From positions 468,376 to 532,375 of the forward strand of contig NZ_NCSM01000014.1 of the NCBI RefSeq assembly GCF_002224125.1: a stretch of 64,000 bases of DNA, read 5' to 3'. The DNA is from Streptomyces sp. NBS 14/10. Lineage in GTDB: Bacteria; Actinomycetota; Actinomycetes; Streptomycetales; Streptomycetaceae. The stretch's first letter is position 1. Each line of letters starts with the position of its first letter. Shown here one piece after another: positions 24,630 through 39,600 of this stretch. Under the pieces are notes generated by a model that made no database searches, was not told the origin of the DNA, and saw nothing but the letters and a program-made list of their open reading frames with translations. The translations under genes and the position numbers were made by a program.

Positions 24630-27600
24630 GGGGCGGCGGCCGCGGCCCGATCGTCAAGCCGGTCACCAACAACACAACGACCCTCGATACGCGGGACCCG
24701 ACGCCGACGCCGTCCTCCCCGAACACGACGCCGACCCCCACGCCCGTACCCACGGCGGTCACTCCTCCGACCGTCTACAGCGACCCTGTCGAGACGCCGA
24801 CGAGCGAGATCCTGGACCTCGACCGGGACGACGACTTCTCGGACACGGACACCGACTACGCCCTGGACTCGGACACCGACTCGATCGCGGATTCCGACGG
24901 GTACTCCGACATCACCGACTGGGACGCGTACGAGGAGACCGACACCTCGTCCCCGGCCACCGACCCCGGCGCCGTGCCGCTGACCACGCCCAAAGCCGGT
25001 GCCCCCGACCCCACGCCACTGCCGTCGACGTCCCGGCGGGCCGACACCACCCCGCTCCCGGACTCCGTGCTGGACGGCGATCTCTCGCTGCCGCCCACGT
25101 CCACGCCATCCATCACTCCCTCCACGACCCCCTCGACCCCCTCGACCACGCCGTTCGCACCGCCGCGCGGTCGCGACAACACGCTGGACACCGGATTCGA
25201 CGGAACCCTCGACGAGACGCCGGATCTGACACTCGACCCGGAGCCGCTCCCGGACCCGATCGTGGACGAGACGAGCGGGACGCTCGACACGAGCGGCCTG
25301 CCGCACAGCACGGGGGTGCCGGGGGACGGGTCCACCGGCCACGCCACCAACCCCGCGCCCGCGAGCGCCACACCGAGGCCGCGTACGGAGTCGGAGGCCA
25401 TCGCCGACCAGGAAACCGGGATGCTCCCGGACGAGCGGTCGCCGCAGGACATCCCGGCGGCGTCCCCCTCCGCGACCCCGGACGCCACTACGGGCCGGAC
25501 CCCGACGGCCACCGGCCCGGGCAACACCCCTACCACCGGCCACGACTCGGCCACCCGGCCGACCACCACGCCGGCCGGCCACAATGAGGACGACACCCTC
25601 ACCACCGACGAGACCACCACCCCGGACCCGGTTTCCGACGAGGTGGCACAGCCCACCCCGTACCAGCCGGCGACCGCGGAACCGGTCCGGGACCCGGTAC
25701 GCCCCGAGCAGTGGCGGCCACGGCAGCAGCAGGCGCCCGCGACCCCCGTGCGCACCGACATCCAGGCCCCGGTCGCCGAGGACCAGACGGTGGACCAGGA
25801 CCTCGACCCGGCGGCCGAGTCCGGGCAGAACACGGTCGTGCGCACCGTGGTCCAGCGCGTCCAGGCCGACGACGGCCGCTTCGTACGCAACCTGACGCTG
25901 GACCTCCCGGTGCGGTTCGGCGACGGGTTCCCCGCCGACCAGCTCCAGCAGTTCCAGGAGCGGATGCGCGCACTGCTGGAGACCCAGGTCAACCACGGGC
26001 TGCCGCTGCCGGGCTCCGGCGATCAGCTCCACATCGACCTGAACCTCGTGCACGACTCCGGCAACCCCGAGGCCATCGAGCTGTCCGCGACGGCGACGGA
26101 CACCCCCGCCCCGTCCGACCAGTTCCACATCCGGCTCGCCTCCGACGACCCGTCGCTCGCCGCGCCCGAACGTGACCGCCGCCAGGCCCGCAACGACACC
26201 ACGGCCCTGCGCCAGATGCTGCGCTACGCCGGTGTCGCCCCGGCCCCGGACGCCCTGCCGGGCCCGGCCGTACGGCTGGACCAGCTCCAGACCGTCGAGG
26301 ACCTGACCGACACCCGCCCGGCCGTCTCCACCGAGGGCCCGGCCGTCTCCACCGACGATCCGGTCGCCGCGCCGCACCGGCCCGTCACCACGACGTCGAG
26401 TGCGTTCCCCGAGGCCCCCGCGGCGCCCCCCGCGAGCGCGCGCGAGGGGCGTTCGCGGCTGCGGCCGGGGCCGGAGCGGCATGTCGAAATCGGGCAGGCG
26501 CCTCAGGTGGAGGAACACTCCGCCGACGTGCCCGAGGAGTCGGCCACCTCAGGCTGGGGCATGTCCCGCGACAACCACCTTCGGTTCCAGGCATTCGCCG
26601 ACCAGGGCGAGCTGGTCATCGACGTGCGGCCGCGCAACGTGGACTCCGTGAAGTGGCTGACGCTGGGCGCGCTTCCGAAGCCCGAGGAGATCAAGGCGAA
26701 GACGGTCAACGCCTTGGACGTGCGTCTCGGTGCGCCGCAGGACAAGCGCGGGCTGGTCGGCTTCTTCGAGCCGCGGCTGCCCGAGGGCGTGTCCGCCGAC
26801 GACCCGGTCCTGGCCCGTTACCAGCAGCGCCTGAAGGAGTACCAGTCGCTGCGGAACCAGATGGACGAGCTGGCGGCGGAGGGCCGGTACCGGACGGTCG
26901 GCGGCGTGGTCCACGCGGTCCTCGACGACGGCACACTGAGGCCGCTCACCGGAGATCTCGACATCTTCAGGATCACCAGACTCGATGGCACCCCGTTGTC
27001 GGCGGAGCAGTACGAGTCGCTCATCGAGCAGATGAAGAACTCCGACATGGACGTCATGCACGGGGCGCATCTGCGCTGGAATCCGCAGAGCGATTTCGGC
27101 CAGGCGCTCTACCGCACCATCAACGAGGCGCACCGGCTGGGGGGCGGCGGGGAGCCGTTGCTCAGGTTCGTGGCCGGTCGGAGGTCCTCGACCGTCGCCT
27201 ACACGGATTCATGGTCGTCCGGTAGCGGGTTCCAGGACGAGCCGGCGAGTTCCACCGACAGCCTGCCCCCCGGCACGGCGGCCTACCCGGCGCCTCCCGG
27301 GCAGGCACCGGGCGAGGCCGGCCTCCAGACGTCCCCCGGCGCCCCGTCCACCGCGCCGCGGCCGGTGCCGCAGGCCGCCGGGACCCCCGGGGCGTCGCCC
27401 GTTCCACCGCTCCCGGACGACGTGAAGCTGGACGTCGGTCGTCGGTTCAACGCCCTCATGCGGGACATCGGCCACCCCGTCGTCCTCGCCGGCGGGGCCC
27501 GGGGCAGGGTGCAGTTCGAGAACCCGCGCCCCCTCGGCACCCTGGAGTTCCACCTCCCCACAGATGTCGGCCAGTTCGCCGATGTCGTCAACCGGGCCAT

Positions 27601-30600
27601 CGCCCAGTGGTTCCCCGCGGTGTCGCCGAACGCCCTGCGCGCGGGCGCGGACGGACGCACGCTGACCGGTACGGTCCAGGGGGTGGAGATCACCGTCGGC
27701 ACGGCCACCCACGTTCCCACCGACACCACCGAGACCGACGGCTTCACCGTTCCCTCCGCCACTGAGTCGCTGGCGGACACCGCGTACACGCTGGCCCTGG
27801 CCACCGACGAGCAGCAGCGCGAGGGGGGCCTGCTCGACCTGCTGTGGGGCCTGTCGTACGCCCCGGACGACGACGCGCTCCCGGCCGCCCGGCTGGAGGC
27901 GCTACGCGGCGACGCCTACCGTGCCGCACGCCCCTCCGGGGCCGCCCCCACACTGACCGTCCGGTTCAGCGAGTTGCTGGACGGGGTGGCGCGGAACCCC
28001 GACGCCCGGTCGGTGTACGAGGCGAAGTGGTCGGCCCTCGGCGCGGTACAGGCCGACCTGAGGTGGCTGAACGACGAACTCACCACCCTTGCCGACGCCC
28101 TGCGTGCCACCGAGGCGGTGGCCTCCGACCCGATCCGGCAACTGGCGTCGCGTCTACCGGATATGCCAGAGGCGGACCGGACGCGGGAGCTGGAGTTGCT
28201 GTCGCCGGGCGACCGTGAGCGGCTGGCGTCCGACCCAGCGCTGGTGGACGCGCTCCGGACCACGCTGCCCGGCGAGGAGTTCGCCACGACGGCGGCCCAC
28301 CTGATGGTGCAGATACCGGCCGGGGTGGACCAGCCGGTGTCGGCGCGCCACGAGGTGCAGACGCAGATCGCGCGCATGCTGCGAGACCCGGACGTCACGG
28401 CGAAGCTGCTGAAGGACGGCGCTCGCGTGATCGTGGTGCCCAGGAGCGAGGCGATCACCACGCTGGACCCGTTCCGCGACCTGGCGGGGCGGATCAGGTC
28501 GGACGGCCGGTCGTGGGACGAGGTGCGGGGTATCGGCCGGCGGACGGCGGGAGTGACGGAGGAGAACCTCCTCGGCGAGTTCACCTCCGTCCCAGGGACC
28601 CAGCCCGCCTATCCGGACGGGTACTCCACGACCCTCCACGAGTTCGCGCACACGATCCACCAGTACGGGCTGAGCGAGGCGGAGCAGCAGCTCATCCACG
28701 ACTTGTACCAGGAGACCCTGGACGAGGACGGCGCGTTGTGGCCCGACGGCCCACGGTACGGCTACGACGGCGAGGGGCGCCGTACAGGGGCCAATTACTC
28801 GAGCCGGGACGAGCTGGAGTTCTTCGCCCAGCTCACCAACGTCTACTTCCGGGCGAACCGGGGGAAGGACCCGTACACCGGGGAGTCGCGGCACAACGGC
28901 GGACCGGACTGGGTCCGCAGGCACTACCCGACGTTGTTCCCGCTGACGCAGCGGCTGTACGGCGCCGACCCGGAGGCCGTGTACGCGGGGACGGTCAACC
29001 CGGTCGACGCCACCCAGGCGGAGAACGAGATCTGGGAGGGCTTCCGGGCGCTGTGGGACGAGGCGGAGGGCACCCATGTGCCCCAGCCCCACACCCCCGC
29101 CCCGGTGCCCGCGCCCCCCGAGCGCCCGGCCGGCGGGATCACGGACGCTCCCGCCGCGCCGCCGATCACGGGCGGCACGACGTCCGCGAAGGGGAACGAG
29201 CCGGCCGCCGCACCGCAGACCCAGCAGACCTCGCCGCCCGCTTCCGGTGAGCTGTCGGAGTACATCCAGAGCCAGGGCACCCAGTACGACGGGCACCTCG
29301 GCCTCGTCCTGCACGAGCCGACCCCCGACGGCGTCCTCGACGGGCTGTACCGGCAGGTCATCGAGGCGCTCGGCGTCGAGCCGGACAGTGCCGACGGCCG
29401 TGCCCTGCGCACCCGGCTGAGCGAGGTGCTGAGCGCGGAGGAGATCGAGCGGAACCGGCCGTATCTGCGCAGCAGGCAGGGCCACCGGATCACCGTCCAG
29501 GTCGGTGACCGGGAGCGGACGGTCGACGTACGGCTCGCCCACGCGGACATCCGGAAGTCGACGAAGTACGGGCAGACCCCGGCGTCGCTGCCCGACGTCC
29601 AGGTGGAGCGCCGCGCCGAGGGGAGCCAGTCGTCCTCGGACGCGGAGGGGTCGGGGAACGTACGCAGCGGCTCGTTGCCGTGGACCGCGGTCTACCCGCA
29701 CGACGGTGGCGGCGCGCTGCGCTGGTGGGACGGCACGGTCACGCTGTCCGCGACGCACAACCAGCTGGCCCAGTCCATCACCGTCGGTGAGACGTTCCTG
29801 GTCACGAGCAAGCAGCATGCCAAGGATCCCGCGCATCCGGTGGACTTCGACGGGCGATGGCAGGTCCGGGTGGACACCCCGCGCGAGGATCTGACCGCCA
29901 ACTGGCAGCCGGAGCAGTCGCACGGGACCCTCACCGCGTGGTACCCCGAGCATCTGGCCTTCGATGGCCCCGACGCCGCCGACCTGCCCGAGCCCGGGGG
30001 CGTCGACGACCTCCCGCTGTGGGGCGTCGACAGCGTCGCCGAACCGCGCAGGCTGCTGACCGAACTCCTCCAGGACGAGCGCTTCGCCGATCTGACCGAC
30101 CAGGAGCGGGCGCTGGAGGACTTCCTGTCCGAGCAGATGCTGAAGGGCACGGCGCATCTGCAGCGCGACGGCGGGGTGTATTCGGCGACGCTGCTGGACG
30201 AGGACGGCAACGCGGTCGGGATGGTCAAGCTCGCCGCGCGGATCGAACCGGGACAGCCGACGAGGAAGAGCGCCGACGGCAAGTTCTCGCTGGAGACCTG
30301 GCTCACGCACGCGTCCAGCGTGGACCGCTCGGCGAGGTTCACCAGCGGCATCGGGGTCGAGGGCTCGGGCGGGCCGACGTTCACCACCGACCACGCCGCG
30401 GGACACCCCCGTGGTCCGGCGTCGTTCGGCGGCAACCTCATAGGCAAGGCGGGCGTCAACTGGCAGGTGAACGAGGGGCTGAACACCGCCAGCAGCGCGA
30501 CGCTGATGCACGGTGTCCACACCGGCAGCAGCCATCTGCTCACGCCCAGCCGGGTCACCTACGACGTGACGTTCTACCGGGCCGGGGGCGGGGAGGTCAC

Positions 30601-33600
30601 CGGTTCGTTCGGGCCGTGGGAGGACGGCCTGCGGCTGCGGATCGCCCAGCGGGCGACGATGGCGGGCCACCGGCCCGGCCCGGACGAGGTGCGGGAGCTG
30701 CCCGAGCACCTGGAGAACCTGGAGAGCATCGGGTACTCCGAGACGCCCTTCAAGGTCGAGGGGGCCGATCCGCTGTTCACGCGGGCGGAGGCGTGGCTGC
30801 GGCAGGAGGGGTTCCTGCCGCCGGCCGAGCCCCGGCGGCGGTCCTTCCCGCTGCGCCTCGACGAGCCGCTGGTCCTGGCACAGCTGGAGAACCTGCGGCG
30901 GCTGGGACGGATGCGGTCGCAGTTCTCACTGGCCACCTCGGCGCCGGACGAGGTGGACGGCGGGCACCCGGAGTGGTTCGAGCGGCCCAACGCCGTCACC
31001 GGCACCCGGCGGGTGCAGCTGCGGTTCTCCATCACGCGGGACACCGGGCGGCACTCCGAGCACACCCGCAGGCTGCCCGATGTCCACCAGACCGGGTTCA
31101 GTTCGTACGAGTCCAGTGGCGGGCGGCAGCGGGGTACGGCGCTGGGCGGCGCCGTGGGTGGCGGCGGGGGCTTCAACATCCCGCTCGCGGACGGCGACTG
31201 GACGCTGAACACGGGCCCGGACTACACCGGCACCGGGCAGCTCTCGGACTCCGTGAGCACCGGTGACGCGGTCGGCCTCGACCAGGTCGTCATCGCGACG
31301 GAGAACGGCAGCGAGGTCTTCCGGGTGCCGGGCAGGCTCGCCCTGGACCTGTACGAGGGCGAGGGCGACGCCCCGCGCATCCGCTTCGCCGATGACGACA
31401 CGGCACCGGCGGACGCCGACGGCCGTACGGACACCGCGGGTCCCGCGGACGCGGTGGAGCTGCGGGACCGGGGTGCCACCCCGCACACCGTCCCGGGCAG
31501 TGTCTGGTTGCTCGTGCCGCACTACCGCACCCACCAGCCGAGCCGGAGCCTCGTACCCGCCGCGCCCCGGCGGGGACATGTGATCCGGGAACCGGTCACC
31601 GACGGCGGGCCGACGGACGATTACCGGCGCCTGGACATGGTCGACGGGGAGGGCCGCCCGCTGCCGGGCCTGACCCGGCTGCCGGACGGCGCGGTCGTGG
31701 ACACCTTCCGTGCCACCGCCGCCCTGATGGAGGCCCTGGGCCAGATCGTCGCGGGGACCTATCCGGGCCACCCGGAGCAGGGGCCGCTGGGCCGGGCGGT
31801 GCGGCGTGCCTCCGAGACGCTGACCGACCTGGCCACGAGCGCCTCCAGGCGGGGTTCAGCGGTGAAGGAGGCGCTGCCCGCGAGCCTGACCGGCGCCGTC
31901 AACCGGGTCGGCACGGCCGTCAGCTGGGCGGCGACGCCCGTGACCTGGGCGGCCCAGGCCTCCACGACCGGGGCGGTGGCGACCTACAAGTGGACATCGG
32001 TGGCCGTGGCGGGCGCGGCGCTGAACGATCAGGGCACCCTCGCGGCCGAGACCCGGCATGACGGGATCCGCCCGGCCCAGCTCCTGTCCCGGGCTCCGCA
32101 GGTCCTGGGCGGCGTGCATGTGGTCGAGGGCCTGACGCTGCCGGGCATGGCGGCGGACCAGGTCATGATGGTGGAGATCAGGGGCTATCTGACCAATCCC
32201 CGGCAGCTGGGCTCCGAGTCGCTGTACTCCGAGCAGGACGTGATCGCCGCGGACACGGCGGGCCGGCAGCGCGGCGTCGGCGGTGCACACCAGGGCAACT
32301 TCCAGCTCACCGCGCTCCAGACGGCCCCGACCGTGCCCGACCGGCTGGTCCACCAGTTCAACCCGAGTGGCCGGTACACCCACTCCCGCCGCACCGACGA
32401 CACCGACGCGCTGAGCTCCGGCACGAAGATCACAAGTATCCCGTCCGAGAAGGGCGACCAGCTCTGGATCGGAAACGACCTGACGCTGCTGGTGACGGTC
32501 AAGTGGGGTATGCGCAACGTGGCCGGGAACACCGTCGGCCTGGGCAGCTACGCCCCGGTGACGGTCGCGATCGACCTGCCCCGCGCCGTGACGTACCTGG
32601 CTCCCGCTCAGGCCCTGGCCCGCCTGGCGGCGTGGTTCCAGGGCATCCCGGGCATCCCGAGCCTGACGCTGCCGGGGCCGGGCGTCCCGCTTCCCGACCG
32701 GTTCGCCCGGACCCGCCAGCTGGGTGTGGCAGCCGTTCTGTCGGTCACTCAGCTCGACGACACGACGAACCGCCGGGAGCGCCGGGACCGGCTGGGCCGG
32801 GAGCTGACGGCCCTGGTGGAGAACGAGGCGCCGGGCGTCATACGGCCCGGCCACGCCTCCTACCTGTCCGGTGTGGAGACCGAGATCGCCCGCCACACCG
32901 AGCCCTCGGCGCTGCGCGCCCTGCCCGGACGCGGCCCCGCAGGTTATGTGCGATTCCACTTCCTCCACGTCGCCTACGGCGCCGCGCGGCTGGTCGAGGT
33001 GACCCTGCGTGCCGAGCCCTACCTCCAGACGCCCGCCCTGCGCGGGGTACGCGGCCGCCCGGCCGGTGAGGGCTCCGGCCTGGAACAGACCGATTCGCAC
33101 ACCCCTGGAAACAAGGCGAAATCCTCCACCGTCACCACGACGCGTCAGACGGCGGTCAACCCCGTCTCCCGCTATCCGCGCCCCGGTTACACCGGGCGTA
33201 CGGACCGTGAGGGCCCGTCCATCGCGCTGACCGACACCCGGTCACGCACCAGGCGGTCCGAGGTGACCGGGGACGACCGCTTCCAGATGCGTTCGGGGAG
33301 CGCCGCCGACTTCGACATCGACTACCGCTTCACCGCGTCCGTCCGCTCCCAGCTGATATGGGAGTGGCCGGCCAACATCCCCGGCGGGATCTTCCAGGGC
33401 GGGCTGCTGAACCTGTCCGGCCTCGAAGGCGATGTGGCCGAGAGGGTGCGCACCTGGGTCCGGCGTCTGCTGCGGGGCCGGCCGGAGGGCGTGGCCACCG
33501 TGCCGGTCGCGACAGTACTGCGGTTCGCCGGCTCCGAGGCCGTACAGCCGCGGCAGCACGCCGGGCCCCGGCCTCCGGCGCTGCTCACCGAGGACCCGCT

Positions 33601-36600
33601 GGAGATGTCGCCGCAGCAGGCGCGGGCCCAGGGCGCACTGCCGTTCCCGGGCGGTTCGCGTCTGGTGCCGACCGGGACGACGCCGGTGTACGACTACAAC
33701 GCCGTCCCGCAGCTGAGGCAGGCGCTGCACGACGTCGCCCCGCGCACGACCGCCTCCTGGGGGCTGCCCGCGAACGCCTCCGCGGAAGCGACGGCCACCC
33801 GTCTGGGCGAGCTGATCCAGGCCGGTGACATCAGCCTCGACCCGCCACGCACGGCGGCCGGCCTGACCACCACGATGCCCGGCAGCTGGCCGCTTCAGGG
33901 CCCCGGTTCCGCGCCGTCCCTGCAGATCACGCTGCACAACCCGCGGCCCGTGACGGATGCGGGCGATGTGGCCGTGGACCGGATCCGCAAGCAGGGCCGC
34001 ACCTCCTCGACGACGTCCTCGGCGGGCAGTTCCTTCGCCCTGAACCAGCAGGGCACCTACAGCCTCAAGAGCGGCAACGTCCAACTGCTGAGTCTGGGAT
34101 TCCCGCTGGCGGCACAGCAGCCGCACACCACCTCCTCCGGAGGCGGCGCGTCCGCCGCCGGCCTCAACCGCATGCGGATCGGCAACACCACCGAGCCCGA
34201 CGACCGGCACGGCACGCGCAGCTACGAGACCCTGGTGGACACCGTCACCACGGTGAGTGGCCCCGAGGGCACCCGGTATGTCACCGGAAGTTCCACCGTG
34301 CGGCTGTGGGAACGCGACGTGCTCGGCTTCGGCATCACTCCGCCGCGCCCCGGCCCCGGGATCTACGACCTGCCCGCGATGCTCGCCGACCAGGACGTGG
34401 ACGACCTGCGGGACTGGGCCCGGCATCCGGTCACCGACCTGCCGCGGACGCTGACGGACGGTATCGACGAGGCAGACGAGGCGGCCCAGTTGTGGCTCGC
34501 GCTCGACACCGACCCGGACGGGACACGGCTGGCCCGCGCCTTGTTCGTCGCCTCCCGTACGGCCGCGCTGTCCGGGAAGCCGGTCGAACTGGTGGTGCGC
34601 GCCGAGGAGGGGCTGCGTCACTGGCCGTTCGCCGCCGACGGCTCTCTCGCCGATATGACCGAGGCCACCCGCGCCACCTGGGAGCGGATACAGGGCGCCA
34701 TCGACACCTACCTCGACGCGGTGCGGGCCGAGGCGACGGCGCGCCACAGGGAGGACGGGCTGGTGCGGCGGCAGCGCGGCGCGGCGCGGGCCCTGGAGAC
34801 CACCGGCCGTGCCGTGGACACCGCCACCACCGCACATCAGGGCGCCGATCGAACCCACGGCGATGCCGTCCGGAGCGCCCTGGCCATCCGGACCGTACTC
34901 GGCAGGGTGCGGACCGAGATCCGGGAGGCGGAGAAGGAAATCGCGAGCCTGGAGAAGGCCGCGCGTGACGCGCAGGCGCTCTACGACGCCGCTCCGGAGG
35001 CGGAGCGGCAGATGCGCGAGGAGTGGCAGCAGGCGCAGGCCGAGGTGGAGCGCATCGAGCAGCTCATCGCCACCTCACCGGCAGCAGACCCGGCCGTCGC
35101 CGCCGAACCACAGAGCACCCTGGCCGAGGCCCAGGAGCGTGCCACCACCGCCCATGAACGGGTGCTGGCCGCCCCGCGGCAGCGTCAGCAGTACTACACG
35201 GCGATGACCACCGCGCGAGAGTCGGCCGACGAGCTCGGGACCAACCTCGAAGAGACACGCGAGCGGGAGAGCACCCTCACCCAGGACCTCGAACGCGCCG
35301 AGGGCGCCGTGGACCGGGCGGAGCAGAGGCTGGAGCAGGCGGTCAGGGAGCTGACCCGCAGGACCAGGGCCCGCGACGCGGTCCAGGTCCAGGTCCGCGG
35401 CATCGAGCGGGATCTGAACGACGTCCGGCAGGAACTGGAAAGGCAGGCGCGCCGCCATACGGAGGCGTGGGGCGGGCTGCCCGGTCTCGCGGGCAGGCTG
35501 GACACCGGCCGCCGTGCGGAGGGCACCGGCGAGGGACCGTCCCTGCTCGGCTCCCTGTCCTCGGCACCCGCCCGTTCGCTCCGTTCCGGCCTGGCCGGGA
35601 CGGAGGAGCCTTCCCTGTTCTCGCCGCCCCCCGGCCCGCCCGTTCCCTCGTCCACGGTGCCCGCTCCCGCTCCCCAGGCCACGTCGGGGACTTTCGCCGG
35701 TGCGTCCGATCCGTTGTTGTCCGCGCTGACTCGGCTGGCCGGTCCGTCGGGTGCGGGGCAGGGGCGGAACTGGACGGGCAAGCCGGTGAGCCGGGTGCTG
35801 CCCGGTCGGGTGCGGCTGTATGAGACGCGTCCGGGTAAGACGCCGCTGATCGTCTCGGATGAGCCCGCGCCGTGGCCGGATTCGGCGTATGTGGTGGCCG
35901 GCCAGGGTGAGAACGGGGGTGTGCGGGTCCCTGACGGCCGGGTGCTGGATGCGGCGGCGTTGGCCGATGTGCTGGGCACGGACCCCGAGTTGGCGGGGTT
36001 GCCGAAGGACGTGCCGGTGGTGCTGGCTGTGCCGAACATGGGCAGTGAGTATCTGGATGAGATGGCCCGCCGGCTCGGCCGGAGGGTGTGGGCGCCCAGT
36101 GGTGAGGGGCGCCTGATTCCCGACGGATCGGGTAACGCGCATGTTCTGGGGCTGGTCGACCGTGATGCGGATCTGCCGTACGGCGCTTGGGTGCCGTTCG
36201 ATCCGACGCCCAAGACGGGGGCGCCGTTCGAGGACCGTGAGTGGACGGCGCTGGACGGCAGCAAGTTCCGTGACAGCGATGTGTATACGCGGCCATTGGT
36301 CTCGAAGGACCATGAGCGGTACGGGCGGATTTCGATCCTGGACCGCGACAATCTGCGGCGGCGGGAAGAGCGGTTCCGGACGTTCCGGGAGATGCGGCGG
36401 CTTGTGCATCTGGTGCCGGCCGGTGGCAGTCGGCACGATGGGACGTCCGAGGAGGTAACTCCGGATCCCGCGATCTATGTGTTCGCCGGTCATGGGAAGC
36501 CCGGTGTGCTGGCTCTTGCGCTCCGCGACGGCCGGATCATGCGGCTGGGCAAGCATGATGCGGCGCGCTATGTCGCGGGTTTGCGCGAGGTACGTGAACT

Positions 36601-39600
36601 GCCGGCAGGGCATCGGCTGCACGCGGAGGTGTGCTGGAGTGCCTCGGACGGCGACCCGATGCGGGCTCACCCCGATACTGCTCCCGCGCCGCATATTGAT
36701 GATCCGCTGGAGGACATTCCGTTCGGTCATCTTCTGGCGAATGAGAGTGGGCGGGAGACGTCGGCGGTCACGCGGTCGACGGGCCTGAACGACAACGACC
36801 GTGTGGTGGTGGACGGGGCCGATGGTGAGCGGGGGCGTCGGGTCACCTACCGTCCGGACCCGTCGAATCCCCAGTTGGACAAGCTGGCCCGCGACATGGA
36901 TCTGCACAAGGGGCCGGGTGATGTGTCGCCGGAGACTCGTGCGACCACTTTGCGGCTGGTGCGGGCGCTGCGGACCGCGTTGGGCAATAAGTTTGAGGAC
37001 AATCCGTTCCGGTACCGGCAGGCGCTCAAGGGCATCGGCGCGCTGGAAACAATGCGCGCGAATGACCCGGAGCTGAAGAACCTCACCCCGTTCCGTCTGG
37101 ACATGCTGGATTTCCTGACCCAGGCGCATACCGGGAAGGCTCCGGACGAGGCAGGCTATCGGGCATTGCTCACCTTCGCCCGGGAACAGATCGCGGCAAA
37201 TCCGCATGCCCAGCTGAGCAAGGGGATCAATTCACCTGCCCTGCGACTGACGCTCGGCCAGTTCTCCACCAGCGGTGAAGCTGTGGTGCGTTTCGTGAAG
37301 GCACTGCCCAGCACGGTGGCATTGACCCAGAAGCACGTGGCATCCGCAGTGTGGGCGACAGCTCGTGCCGCTCAGCGGTTGGGTGAGGTACCGGGGCCGG
37401 ACCGGGAGGCGTTCGGCCGCAAGGTGCTCCATCTGCCCGACACCGAGACATGGGACCGGGCGAAGCAGGAAACGCTCTGGGCGCTGGCGGCGAAGGCCAT
37501 CGCTGAAGGCATCGACGTCACCGACGGCAATGTCATGGCCGCCTACCACTTGAGGGAGAGCGGCGCGTTCGGCCCCGGCGCTCTGCTGATGCAGGGGCAG
37601 AACGTCCAGGGCGTCAACTGGAGCGGCACACCCGCACCCACGGGCGTCAACTGGGGCAGCATGCGCCAGATGACGAACGGGCCCAGCGGGACCGCCACCC
37701 AGCCCGTACAGCCCGCCTGGGCGGGCCAGGGGCAGCCCACGCCGCTGCTGAACCTGATCCATGTGGACCAGGCCGGGAACATCGTGCTGCACCTCCCCGG
37801 CCGCCCCCCGCTCTTGGTATCGGAAGACGAGTTCCTGGCACTGCTGGACCTCGACCCGGGGCTGCGCAGTACGCCACTCGCCAATCCGGTGCTGTTCCTG
37901 ACCTCCGGTCCCGGCGCCCTGAGGCCGGAGCTGGTGCAGCGGTTCTCCGACCGCACCGGCCGTCCCGCCTTCGGCTACAGCGCGCCGCTGATGCTGACCT
38001 CCGGGAATCCGTTCGTCCCGCTCAACATCCTCGCCCTCCTGGACCCGGCCACCCAGGCCCCGGGCACCTGGCACGCCGCCTCCCGGCAACCGAACCCGTC
38101 CACGCAGTCCTCGGCCTCATCCGACCCCGACACCTTCAGCCCCACCGACCCGGCCGCCCCGCAACCGGCAAGCCCCGGACCGACGGACCCGTTGCTGTCG
38201 CCGCAGACCCTGATGGCGGGCCCGTCGGGTGCGGGGCAGGGGCGGAACTGGACGGGCAAGCCGGTGAGCCGGGTGCGGCCCGGCCGGGTCCGCCTGATCG
38301 AGACGCGGCCGGACGCGCTGGCGAAGATCGTGTCGGAGAAGGATGCGCCGTGGCCGGATGAGACGTATGTCGTCGCGGCGAACGGCGACCCGGGCGGGGT
38401 GCGGGTCTCCGGCGGCCGGGTGCTGGACACGGAGGCGTTGGCCGACGTGCTGGCCGCCGACCCCGAGCTGGCACGGCTGCCGAAGAACGTGCCGGTGCTG
38501 CTGGTTGTGCCGTTCGCGCAGCGGTCCCTGGATCTGCAGGTGCTGGCGGACCGGCTGGGCCGGCGGGTGGTGGGCCCCAGCGGTGACGGACGTCTGGTCG
38601 GTGACGGGTCGGGGAACGCGCACCTTCCGGTGCTGGTCGACCGCGCGGCCGACAAGCCGGTCGGCGTCTGGGCACCCTACGATCCCCAGGCCACGACGCC
38701 GCCGTTCGAGGACCGGGAGTGGACGGCGCTGGACGGCACCACGTTCCGGGACAGCGACGTGGACACCCGGCCCCTGGTCTCCAGCGGGCACACGCAGCGG
38801 ATCGGCCAGATCTCGGTGGAGGACCGCAACGAGCTGCGGGAGTTCGAGCAGCGGTTCAAGTCGTACCTCGACATGCGGCGGATCGTGCACCAGGTTCCGG
38901 CTGGTTCCGGCACTCAGGAGGCTGAGACCGAGGAGCTAACCCCTGATCCGGCGGTCTATGTCTACGCTGGTCACGGGCATCCGGGCCGGATGACGCTCGC
39001 CCTCCGCGACGGCCGGATCGTGCGGTTGGGCAAGCGGGACGCCGCGCGTTACGTCGCCGGGCTGCGCGAGGTGCGCCAGCTGCCCCAGGGGCACCGGCTG
39101 GGCCTGGAGGTCTGCTGGAGCGCGGCGGACGGCGACCCGCATCAGCAGCACCCTCATCACGCTCCGCGGCCCCACGTCGACGACCCCTGGGACGACGTCC
39201 CGTTCGGTCAGTACGTCGCCAACGAGAGCAGGCGTGAGACCACTTCGGCGACCAGGCCGACCGGTCTGACCTATACCTATCGTGTGCTGATCGCCGCGGC
39301 CAATGGTGAGAGGGGGCGTCGCGTCACGTTCCGGCCTGAGCCGCTTGATCATGAGCTGGACGGGCTGGCGCGTGACGCGGGTCTGCACAAGGGTCCGGGT
39401 TCGGTGCCGGCGGAGACTCGTGCGACCGCGTTGCGGCTGGTGCGAGGGCTGCGAGGCGTCTTCGGCAACGACGTCGAGAACGACCGTGGTGTGCCGGGCG
39501 GGCGGTATGAGCGGCTGCTCAAGGGCATCGGCGCGCTGGAGACGATGCGTGCGAACGACCCGGCGCTCAGCGGGGTCACCCCGCTGCGGGAGGACATGCT

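Noticed and set aside
29260..34350. The beta-rich region considered as an RHS/YD-repeat shell
   Set aside because: No recurring YD motifs or the conserved RHS core sequence are visible.
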